From: Phoronis australis
Taxonomy: Eukaryota; Phoronida; Phoronidae
Assembly: GCA_002633005.1 (NCBI GenBank)
Contig: NMRA01000046.1
Coordinates: 386,266 to 450,265 of the forward strand
Direction: 5' to 3'
DNA length: 64,000 nucleotides
Both the position numbers and the translations under genes were made by a program. Shown one piece after another: positions 40,001 through 52,000 of the stretch; within the stretch, counting starts at the first letter, position 1, and each line of letters starts with the position of its first letter. The notes beneath the pieces are model-generated. The model did not search any database and was not told the origin of the DNA. It saw only the letters and a list, made by a program, of their open reading frames with translations.

Positions 40001-43000
40001 CTTTTATGGTATTTTGCTTAGTTATTTACTTGTGAGTTTCAAATCAGGTGTTTTCTGCATTGGGTCTGACCCATGCAACACGCGCATGTTTGAACGCAAT
40101 ATAGGCATCAGACTGCCTAAATTTGTCATCTCTTTTACTGATATGAGTAGTTTTACCATTTTGTCCACAGACTATGATCTTCCATCATACACTATTGAAG
40201 GCAAACACGTTTGTTGAATTAATTAGTGCCCAGGCAACTATACCTCAGATGCTTTTGAGCTGTTGCGTTTATTTTGTTTAAGATTGGACTCCTTTATTGC
40301 TCTCAGGCATTGTTGTCCAATTCATTAGAAATCCACAACCTGTTGTATGTAACTGTAGTTTTTAGTGTTTGTCAATATGTGAGTGTGTTGGTTAATTGGC
40401 TCAAATTAGAATAGCAGTATTTTAAATAAGTAAGGGATGAGTATTCTAACCTGTATCCTATAAATGAAAGCATCAAAGTTTTGAGACATCCTATTGAGAT
40501 AAGAAAATTCATACTTAAAGGTGAAGGCAACCTTTTTTCATGTCATTTTCAGTAAAAATAAGATTCGTTGATTATCCCAGACATATTTTTCAGTTAATTA
40601 CAGGTTTTCGTAATTTAATTAATTACTCTTCTCCTACTCTGGAAGTGACGTTTTGTTATTCAGGAATTTCGCGCCACTTGCTTTTTATGCGCCCACATAT
40701 TTATATGTGGACGCATTATGCCGTCATCTCCGTCTGTCCGTCCGTCCGTCCGTCCGGGCGGCGTCCGGTGTCCGACGTCCGGCGTCCGCTGCTCTATCTC
40801 CAAAACCCTTTGACATACTTTCATGAAATTTGGCACATATGTTCCATTCATGAATGGGACGGCATGTGCGAACTTTCGGATGGATCCGACCACCGGTGTG
40901 CCCCCTTGTGGCAAATTTAGCTTTTTACGCTTACCTTTGTATCTTCAAAAGTCCTGAACGAATTTTCATGAAATTTGGTATGTAGGCACCTATTAGCGAG
41001 ATGACGCTATCCTCCTGTTTTCACATGGATTCGACATAGTTTGCGCCACCTAGTGGCCATTTTTAGTGTTTTCGAGTCTGTTTTTGTGCGTCCACCCCTC
41101 TATCAACCAAACCGCTCGAAGGATGATTGTGAAAATTGGCATGTATATGCTTACTATGTAGAGGACGGTTGACGATGATTTTCCGACGATTTCGACTACT
41201 GTGGCGCCTCCTAGTGGCAGTTTTGTTTTTTTGCGCCTATGGCTGTATCTCCTAAACCGTTCGCAGGATCTTTACAAATTGTGTAAGTATATTTATATGA
41301 TGTTAACAACGGAAGATGACGACTTTTGGTCGGATCCGACTACCGGTGTGCCCCCTAGTGGCAATTTTAGTTTTTTACGCTTACCTTTGTATCTTCAAAA
41401 GTATTGAACGGATTTTCATGAAATTTGGTATGTAGGCACCTATTAGTGAGATGACGCTATCCTACTGTTTTCAGATGGATTCGACGTAGTTTGCGCCACC
41501 TAGTGGCCATTTTTACTGTTTTCGAGTCTGTATTTTTGCGTCCACCCCTCTATCAACCAAACCGCTCAAAGGATGATTGTGAAAATTGGCGTGTATGTGC
41601 TTACTATAAGGAAGACAGCTGACAATGATTTTCAGACGATTTGGACTACTGTGGCGCCTCCTAGTGGCAGTTTTTTTTTTTTGCGCCCATGGCTGTATCT
41701 CCCAAACCGTTTGCAGGATCTTTACTAAATTTAGCAAGTGTATTTATGTGATGTTGACAACGGACGATGACGACTTTAGGATGATTCTGACTACCGGTAT
41801 GCCTCTAGTGGCAATTTTAGTATTTTACATTGACCTCTGTATTTTCATAGGTCTTCAGGTGTATACTTTGTGTTACTTCGTGACTATGAAGGAAAAGTTC
41901 CAAGTAGAAATTTGTTTCTGGCATTCTAATGCTGTGCTAATCTCGTATGTTGGTAAATTTGTTTTTAATTCTATGTTTCTGTGGTGCTTTAAGCAACTGA
42001 TGTATAGGATGTGCTTGTATTATGAAGATCACTCACATTTTGCCCCTAGCCTATTGAGGAGACAATGACCATGCCTTTCCATTTTGCAAAGTACAACATA
42101 CTACATATATGCCCTCTACTGGCCACTTTATGGTACCAATAAACAACCCTAGAAGGATACCGTATACGGTGCAATTGTGGGCGCATTTCAACGCTCTGCG
42201 TTGCTCTTGTATATAGTCTGACTGTGTGAGTTGTCAGTGAGTCATTGCTGTACCTCGGTTGTGATAAGTTCGATCGTTCTTTGCTTTTGTTTACGAGTCA
42301 GTCAACATGCCACACAGTTGCTGCGTAGTGGGATGTACTCATTATTGTCTCACGCGCACTCTGGTTGTACCATTACGTCGCTTTCCGAAAGATGATGCAC
42401 TTGGCCGTACTTGGCTCGTTCGTTAAAAGAACGCAGTGTTACCGTCCAAACAACATACAAAGCAGTGGAGAATTACTGAGTGTGTGGCAAGCATTTTCTG
42501 CCGTCGGATTACAAAAGAGATATGTACGCTAAATTGATGAAGGTCTCTGCGAAACAACGCCTGAAAAAGGGTACCATACCGTCGCTATTGATTCACGGCA
42601 GTGCCCCATCGCCACCCCCGAGAAGTGCATTTTTGAAGTGAGAAGCCTCGCGAGTTGTGGCCACTACAGTGACTGGAGGCACTTCATCTACTGTCACTCG
42701 TGCCTCCGAACGTGCCCAAGAGCATGCAATTGTGGAAACTAGCAGTGATTCGCCATGTGCTGTTGTCTCTAGCCCAGAGCAGCCGTGCAGTGATGTTGAG
42801 TAATGAGAGTGAATACAGGCCTAGTTCGACACCCAGTGAGGAGGACAGTTTGTGATCCAGTGAACAGGCCGGTGAACCAAGTTTATTATGGACTTGTCTA
42901 AAGTGTTGGAGCTATTTAGAAGGCGCCAGGTGTATATACATGTGGCGAGGGAGTCACATGGCTGTATGCAAGTGATTTGGGTGCTCAGGTAACCATCGAA

Positions 43001-46000
43001 TGGAAACAGCATAGGCATTTCATTGAGGTTGGCATAACAGTGCACACCGTGCATTTGCACGAAGACGTCCCACCATGTCTGTCCTTAGTCTCTGCCTCAT
43101 TCCTCTCAACAGCTGCCTGTGCCTGTGCGTACTCTGCCTCATTATACTCTGGCTCAAAAATACACCCACCCACTGACTGTTCGTGAAAAAATTCCTCGTC
43201 ACCACTGCTATGAACAATGTCTCCATCACTCACGCATGGGCGGCACACCTTAGGGGACTGGGGAGGCTATAGACCCACTTTTTTCAGAGCTGCTCTGCCC
43301 ATATCATGTCAGTACGGTCACTGTGATATGGGTCACCGATACCAGGCATTTTTAAGTTACTACAAACTAAACAATCCCTAAATCCAACGTAGTTGAGTTC
43401 TCTAACAACCTAGCTTGTCGTAGAGTACTCATCGATGGGAAGTGGTGACGACAATTTTAGAAAAACAGCACGAAAACAACAGTAGTACAGATGCTCACAG
43501 TAATTTAGAACGTAGAACCAAATTGGCATGTATTTCTTGACTCCCTAAACATCTCTTCCGGAGTAGTGGACGAATAATTTATTAAATTACGGGCAGCTGT
43601 AATTAACTGAAAAATATATCTGGGATAATCAATAAACCTTATTTTTACTATAAATGACATGAAAAAAGGTTGCCTTCACTTTTAAGTCAACTGCCTTCAG
43701 CTTGGTTAGTGATGTTACTATCGTTCTGGCCAATAGGTGACATTTTAACCAGGCGGCGCAGATAGTGTCCTGACCTCGATGTTGCGCCGTCTGGTTAAAA
43801 TGTCACCTATTGGCCAGAATGATAGTAATACCACTAGCCAAGTCGAAGTCCGTAAGAGACGGACGCAATGTTGCTCACTTAAGTAAGCAAATTCCAGTAT
43901 TTGACTTATAGGTATCATCTAAATCTTGTTTTGATTTAATCAAGTATCCCTAGTTGTTTGGTAGACTTCCATTTTGAATCCTGTTCATTTGATGACTTTA
44001 TTCTTCTTACATTTCAGCGTCTCCTCTACTCAAATAATTTGCCTCACTCCTGGAACAAAGAACCGATTGAAAAGAAGTGATTCTACCACTATTCTCACCA
44101 TCCAGTCTAACTCCAACAATTACCCACAACAGGTTAATTAAGAATTATTGACTTTGTCTCTCACGAGTTTGGTAATTGTTTCTACAGTGGTGGATCACAT
44201 TCATTTTGCTTAACTTATTGTAAAATCTAATTTAATATGCAATTGAAATTGCCCATAATGTTACGTAGACTACCAATTGGCTTTGTTTATCTGCACATTT
44301 ACTCAACTCAGTGTCGTAGTAATGTAGACTGTTTCCCTAGGACTATGAATACAGTGCTTCAGCCACTCCTGTTGTGAACTTTGTGACCCCAAGCAAGGCC
44401 AGGCCAGGAGAGACGGTCACCATCTCTGGTTCAGGCTTCAGTGATGATCATGACAGCAATGGAGTGATGTTTGGTAGGTATCAGTATTGATTCACATTAT
44501 TGAATTTATTTCACCAACTAGTGTAGTTACTGCTATTACTGCTGTTGATTGTATGTGGAACTGTCTTCCATTTTACTTTTCTGTTGTTTCTATGGGTGTG
44601 AATGAAGTTAGCTCAGCCTACTGCGCATTGTACTATGAGTTTTGTGAATACTATTTTATTTATGAATGACTGAGTGCGCTCAGGTCGCTGAGACCGAGCC
44701 CGCGTTATTTGCACTCTTGCGAATATTGTCACACTGGTCAGATGTGTTCTAGTCACTGCACGAGTCTCACCACGTCATTAAGGTAACATTTACTGTCATT
44801 TGCATTTTGTTTGCAGTTTTGCCTTTAATGCGTTCTACTTTGCGAATTATGTGTCCATGAACTGTTACTGAATATTTTGCGTCTTCCAATTCACGGACAG
44901 GTGGACAGACACACATATCAAATATAATGCGTTGCAAAATAAAGCTCCAAAATGTCCCATGCAACATGTTGTTTGACTCGCATGCAACTATAATGGGAAA
45001 CACGTTGTGTTGTGACCTCCTCCAGTAGTTCTGAGGTACAATGTACAGCTGGACCACACCTGGCTGTGCATGTACCTGTACAGGTAGATGGGACTTCACA
45101 TTGTCTTCTGCATGTTTCCAGGTGATACACCTTGTGTTGTGACCTCTTCCAGCAGCTCTGAGGTACAATGTACAGCTGGACCACACCTGGCTGGGCGTGT
45201 ACCTGTACAGGTAGATGTGATGGGACTTGGTCTTGCTTCCTCTTCACAGATGTTTGAATATGAGCTGGCAGTTGATACAGTTTCACCTACTACAGGTAAA
45301 CACTCGTTTGTTAAAGTCACTTAACAATTTCATCAGGATTACATGATGAGATAACAGTAGAAATTTCTCCTAAAAATCCAGGAAATTATCCGTTAAATGG
45401 CAGAAGTTTTTAAAAGTCGATGCTGACTGCTTCCTTCCTCAGTGTGACCCTGTGACATAGTGGGGGTCAAGATGACTTCATTGACGTGGGAAAGTTTAAA
45501 TGCGCCATCATCTCTGTTCATGACATTGGATTCCTTTCTAATGCAGATGGATTCCCTTATCCTTCGGATGCTATGGAGAATTGTAGTGGTGTTTTTTGTA
45601 ACATTTCTTGGGCTTCGTGCAAAGTGTTTATATAATGGTGAAACTGGTAGAAATGTTGGTTATAGAATGGCTGAACATCATGAAGACCAGATATAGAGCT
45701 TTCATCAGGTCGCGCAGGAAAGCAACTCTCATTGAATTTAACAAATCAACTATCACTAATCACGCAAGAAAAAACAATTGTGTGATTGACTAGGAAAGTG
45801 CAAAAATAATTGATATTGAAAGTGACTCTAGAAAAAGAAGAATGAGGAAATCCACTGCATAAGAAAAGAATCCAATGTCATGAACAGAGACGATGGCACA
45901 TTTAAACTTTTCTGCGTTTATGTCATCTTCTTGACCCCTACTGCATCACAGGGTCACACTGAAGAAGGAAGCAGTCAACGTCGACTTTCAAAAACTTCTG

Positions 46001-49000
46001 CTGTTTAATGGTCAATTTCCTGGATTTTTAGAAGAAATTTTTACTGTTAACTAGTTTGTTAAAGCTGTATTATTGATTCCTGCTTAAGTAAAGTGTCTAT
46101 TATGATGGGTATCTCATTTCACTCATTGGCGAATGTCAGATGTTTTGATTTAAATTTGAGATACTTGACAAAAAATTTGTTTTGAAAATAAAGGCTTGTT
46201 TTTTATGGTTATACTGTAGTCAGAGCTCATAGGTTTTATTTTTGGTTTTACTGCTTTAATCCTTATTTCGAGTTATCTTAGGTTGAAATTGGCCAATTTT
46301 GAACTGCCAAAGCAGTACTCAATGTAGCATTAAGGTTCACTATGTTCTTATATGGTTGAGCATGTTGACCGATTCAAACTCTGCATCACTTTGAAAGATA
46401 ACAGGTTCATGACTATATTTTTGATTGCGAATGCGGCAGTAAAATGAGGCTTTATATATAAGTACCCAGGCATGTAGAGAGTGGACTTGATGAAAATGGC
46501 CCTATTTGCAGGGAACTGCTATGAAAAAGTCACCCATTTTGTATAATAGTTTTGTTCTAGAACCACCAGCCTTTTGTATGGGTTATATTCCATATACGCA
46601 TAACCTTTAAACCGAAAACACTTACAAAGATGTGTCAAAAAGTAATATATCTTTTGCTACCTAAGATTTAAAAAGTGATGTAGATTACCTATAAACCTGT
46701 CTGCAGATTTTTGTAGTTGGAAAAGGTATCATTTGTGAACCTTCTGTAGGGTCGCATTAGGAAAGGGCACCTTTTTAGGGAAACTGACATTTCCCGACCC
46801 CCTTCTGTGGGAATAGCCCCAGTGACTGTTGTACTTGATGGGACTTCGACTTAAAACCCTTGCCACCCCGTGGTGGATAGGACCTCTGTGACAATTGCCA
46901 TCGAATCCTGTTGTTCGCCATCTGTCTTATTTGCTGCATGTTGTATCCGGTTTCACGGAGTTCAGCTTCCATTGTCCTCCTCCACGTTCGGACTGGTTTG
47001 CCTCATTGACGACTTCCCTGCGGGTTCCAGGACAGGGCTTGTTTTGTGATGCTTTCGTCAGCTTTTCTGAGGGTGTGTCCCACCCACCTCCATTTTCGCC
47101 GCTTTATCTGTGTCTGTGATAGGAGAATGGTGATATTTTCACAATCATGTTAACTGCAAACCTTGTTTACAGATGATTATGATTTGTATTTTGCTTGGTG
47201 ATTGCAGCAGTTTCCATTACAGAATGTTTTCTTTCACTGTTGTTAAAATACTTTGAGTAAAGTGCTCTTAGACTGTTTTCAGTGGATTTTAAGTACTACA
47301 CCAACTAGCATAAAACATACATATTAGCATTCGTTTGTTCTTTTATGCAGGTGGGTTTGGAGGTGGTTCGCTCCTGACGTTGACTGGCAGTGGATTTGAC
47401 CCAGTGAGCTCTGTTGTGTCCTTGTGTGATGAAGTGTGTGCCCTCGTCAGTGGGACATCCACTAGTCTGCAGTGTTTAGTACCCGCCCAGACAGGTAAAG
47501 TTGGCACCAAGGGCACGTCCACTAGTCTGCAGTGTTTAGTACCTGGCCAGATAGGCAAAGTTGGCACCAATACTAAAGTGTCATCTGTAAATGGATACCA
47601 ACTGGACTATTAACAGAAACAACTTTCCTATCTATGTCTCAGAAAGAAACAAAAATGTTCTGCAACCCTCGATCGCCAACCCTCTAAAGTTTGTAGGGAA
47701 ATCTAAAAACTCCTTTCAAATTCTGCTAAATGAGCAAGCGCGGCCTGCACTTTTAGCTAATTGTGGGAATACACCACACACCAAGGACCATAATTTCCAA
47801 TCTATGATGTTGGGAGTATGAGTTTTTAATAACTTGGAAGATTGACGCCAGTGATGACAGGAGGTGACATAACGAGGATTGGTAGAAATCATGAAAACAG
47901 ATTTTGGTTTGCTTTTAAAATGTTATACTATTAAAATGCTGAAGTCATCTTGTAGTGCTCGAACACCAAGGCTTACAAGTTATTTAGTATTAGAAGTTAT
48001 TGATACTTACAATGTTGTTAACTAGAAATGCAGACTTGCTCTCAGCCACAGTCGTAGCAGAATTGCCTGTGATGTGTACATAATGTGGTAGTACGTACCA
48101 AAAGTAAGTGGATACAACCTGTTTCCCCTCGTGACGGGTATGACCCATTATTCCAGCTTTTCAGGCAGCAAATTCCACTTGACCTTCTTGATGCAATATT
48201 AGTGTGCACTATTAGTGTGGTGTGCACTATTAGTGTGGTGTGCACTATACTGTTGGATTATATGTTATGTTTTTGCTGAAGATCTGTTCCATTCTTGAAA
48301 TTGAAAAATAAGAAAATTTGACATTAACAATATGAATAGGGATCACTACTGACTCCATTACTGTGTGTTCGTAGAGTAGATATCTTGTTATACCATTTTA
48401 CGTCATGTGACCTTGTATCCTTGTATGAGTTTCAAGGCTTGACAAATATTGTATTATCCATGAACATTTTTATTATTTAGGTTCAGAGAACAAAACTTGT
48501 GACGTCGTTGTGAAGTTGCCAACAGGAATGTTCACTAACAAACAAGCCTCCTTCCATTATCAGAAGTCACTCACTGCCACGCTCATCTCTGTCACTCCGA
48601 CAAGAGGGGGTACTGCTGGTGGGTCAAAGGTCATAGTTACGGGCTCAAACTTTGGGTACGTGTTGCCTATTTTTCTTAACTGGGATTTCCTAAACAGTCG
48701 CCTGGGGGGCTCATTCAGGAGCTTTCCGTTTCCTGAAGTACATTTATGTCCAAAAAGCTTCCCGAAGGGTATTTTGAAAGAAACTGGATTTTTTTTCTTA
48801 ATTTTGTGAATAGATGTGGGGAAGAAGGTGACTACATATGAGAGTGGAAATTTCCATTGTTCATCAAATGACGTGTATTCATGATTATTGCTGGCTTTAA
48901 GAGTTCCAATTAGAGTAAAAGTTTGAATTTATTATCTTATTAAGTGGGAATGGTATCCATGTTTTGAGCAAAGTATTAAGGTGTCGATGCGAATCAGAAA

Positions 49001-52000
49001 AGATAATAAGTCTTAGAGTAGTCTTGCGACATCCTGGTTGACAATTTGAAATTTTTTAATGATCCTTTTAAAGACCAACAGTGAGAAAATAATTAGACAG
49101 TGCTAAGTTTCCATACATCTGTGCCATGTCAAAAAGCAAAATGATCCCAAAACAGTCCTCGTGGAGGCTTTTTAGGCCTTGCTTCCTAGAGAGCACCTGA
49201 AAGAGTTTTCTGATGGTGAGGGCTCTTTCGGAAATTCCTAGTTATATTTGAAATATGTTTTGTAGGATCAGAAAATAAAATGTATTTTTTGACATTTTCT
49301 TTTTTGTCATCAAGTTACGAAGGTTGATTTAATATGTGTTTTTGCTGTTTTGATGTGTGCCACTGACAAGTTTTATTGCCATCTGTGGTATACGTAATTA
49401 CAAAAATTGGAAAGTCATGAAAATAATAAATTTTCTAGAACACAATGCTTTCTGTCAAAATTGTTTCTTGTATTGGTTTAAAAAGAAGTTTCCATTTTTC
49501 ACATGATGTTAGCAGTGTTTTAAATTAATTATATTTCCAGCTCTACTGGCAATACTGTGACAATAGGTGGCACACCATGTATCATAACTTCAGAGTCAAC
49601 TACACAGATCGAATGTACAACTGAAGCACACCGCAAAACAGAAGTGTCAAAGGTCAAAGTTTACAATAAACACGGACTGGCGATTGGGGTAGGTATAGAA
49701 CTGTGGGAAATTTTGTGTATCCCACATCTTATGTTTAGAGGTTGAAGTTATTCATCTCTCAGTTTTTATGTAGATCATGAGGTATCCTGGGCTATGTAAA
49801 GCCACATTTAGGGCTTGGCTATTGCAAATCCATAGAGGGTATTAAAAATTGTTCTCAGTCAGGACATAAATCCTTTGGTAAGTTGTGTATACTTACACAG
49901 GCCATCCAGGAGAGTAGTGCAACTATGTACAGGGTTGAATAAGAACTCCTTTCACTGACCTTGTATGTCAGTTTCAAAAAGCCTATTGTGTGTGACTATG
50001 ATTTACAACCCTCTGCAAAATTCTAAGCCACCATGCAGACAAGTTATCCCCTCCAAACCCAAAATGTGCCTTTTCCCTTAAAAGATGTTATCGGAACACT
50101 GGCTTATTACGTTGATTACCTTGATATTCGCATAAAAACATATTAAATCATTTAATTTTGCAGACAGATTAATATATGAAATATTTTGTTTGCATTAGAT
50201 TGTTATTGCTTTATACCACAAGAATTGAGGAACACTGCGCAGTTTATGATTGATAGAATTAAAGTAAACCTTTGTTATATTCATAATTTGTTAAAGGGTC
50301 ATTATTCCTTTTTTGAATGTGCCTCTTGTAAAATTTTAATTACTTTGAAATGAATTTGAATCTTTTAGTCAATTTTTATTAAAACAATATTAACCATTCT
50401 TCAAACTATAAATATAACATCGTGTGTCTTGACTAAATCACTGCTGTATTATTTGTATTACTTTTTCATGTAATAGGGACGAGACAGAAAATATGCTTTT
50501 ATTTTAAGGAGTATTTCTCTATTCCTGTACCTTTTCAAGTGTGACTGCGGATTGTGGAAATTTGACACTGAATTCGAGTGAAACTTATAGTTTTGGTGCA
50601 GGTAGTTCTTCAAAGGCTATGCTCAGTGTCTTCACAAAGAGAATATTCCCTGCGCCCCATGACCACTTGTCCAAATAGTGTAAGAGTTGAATCACAGCCA
50701 GGGATATTATATACTATCATTCCCTTGATGTCAGAGCTGCACCATGACCTGGGAATATTCCATACACTCCATGATCTATTAGTGAAACATATAAAGATTG
50801 AATGGCGCTGTACCATTATTTACGGTGGCCCGAAAGTATCATCGCTACTTTTGTTTAAATATTTTTTCATTTTTCATTTTCCACCTAGGTGGAAATAATT
50901 CAACCTAGGTGGAAACTATTTTCACCTGGTTGGAAACTATTTTCACCTGGGTGGAAACTATTTTCACCTGGGTGGAAATTATTTCCACCCGGGNAATTTC
51001 CACCTAGGTTGAAATATTTTCCACCCGGGTGAAAATAATTTCCACCTAGGTTGAAATAATTTCCACCTAGGTTGAAATATTTCATCCTAGGTGGAAAAGG
51101 AAAAATAAAAAAATTAATAAACTAAAATAGCGATGATACTTTCGGGCCACCGTAATTATTAATATTATTAATATTGGAACTAAGGAGTTAAGGTACACAG
51201 CTTACTAGGACATGTTTAGATGTTCAGACCTTGCTCATCATTTCTGAGTTGAGGAAGTGTTGTTTTATTAATTTAATTTATGGAAGTCGTCTGTAAAGAT
51301 TCAATATGCCCTCCATAATTTGTGATGTATGCCAAATGAACTAAAAGACCTTCAAAAATATGACATTCTCCCTTTAACATTTTAACTAGGAGTCTGCCAA
51401 GTTCCACTATGTAGATGTTTGGTCGTCTCCCTTCACCTGGGGTAACAAGGGTCTGCCTAAAGACAAGGACTTTGTCATCATATCCAAGGGACAGACTATT
51501 CTACTTGATGTAGACACTCCAGTCTTGACCATGTTGTTGATTCAAGGTGAATGTGATCTTCATTATCTCTGGTATATAACGAAAACATGTTTCTTTAGTA
51601 TAATTATGACTCATAGTGTGTTTGATTATTTGGCATGTTATGTTGGTGTCCTTCTGTCCAAGTTGTCAAGTTTGTCTGGTGTCTCATAATGTGTTTCAGT
51701 TAATAGCTTTTGCATTGTTTTGTGTTTAAATTGATTGTTGTGTTACCAAAATCATTTGTGACTGTCTTCAAATAGCATAGGTACTAAAATTTCTCTGTTG
51801 TACGAAAAACTTTTTGTAGAGTAAGGCTGGACTAGACAAGGAAACACTGTTACCCCTTCAGTTGGTGTGCTCATTCAAATTAATAATTTCACCATCATTT
51901 TTGCACAACAAAAAAGATCTGATTATATGTAACTTGGACTCACCTATTGTAAAAAGTAGACATAAGTGAGGTTGAAGCAGTGTTGGGGGTATTTTTGGGC

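Larger units (their letters stand above)
40519..43681 (+). mobile_element. Kolobok-like DNA transposon, copy B, interrupted by a nested element
   Basis: Flanked by TTAA at 40515-40518 and 43682-43685. Ends are AGGTGAAGGCAACC on the left and GGTTGCCTTCACTT on the right, with extended inverted similarity to copy A's termini. Inside, THAP-gene DNA homologous to copy A resumes at about 42211 (TATAGTCTGACTGTG) after a 1.5-kb insertion. More diverged from copy A than expected for a single burst. Also carries a short extra segment near 43237-43310 absent from copy A. Confidence 0.85.

Noticed and set aside
40660-42068. Open frames at 40540-40920, 40660-40914, 41201-41407 and 41625-42068
   Set aside because: All lie inside the Helentron-like element and follow its tandem units; similar frames recur at 21716-22040 and 22628-22888 with no protein family resemblance.
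45001-45091. Second copy of exon 39 considered as a real alternative exon
   Set aside because: No AG acceptor or polypyrimidine tract precedes it and homology stops mid-exon.
50900-51085. Minus-strand frame of repeated NLGGNYFHPGG units
   Set aside because: It is the translation of the palindromic minisatellite inside a MITE, includes an ambiguous base, and has no family match.
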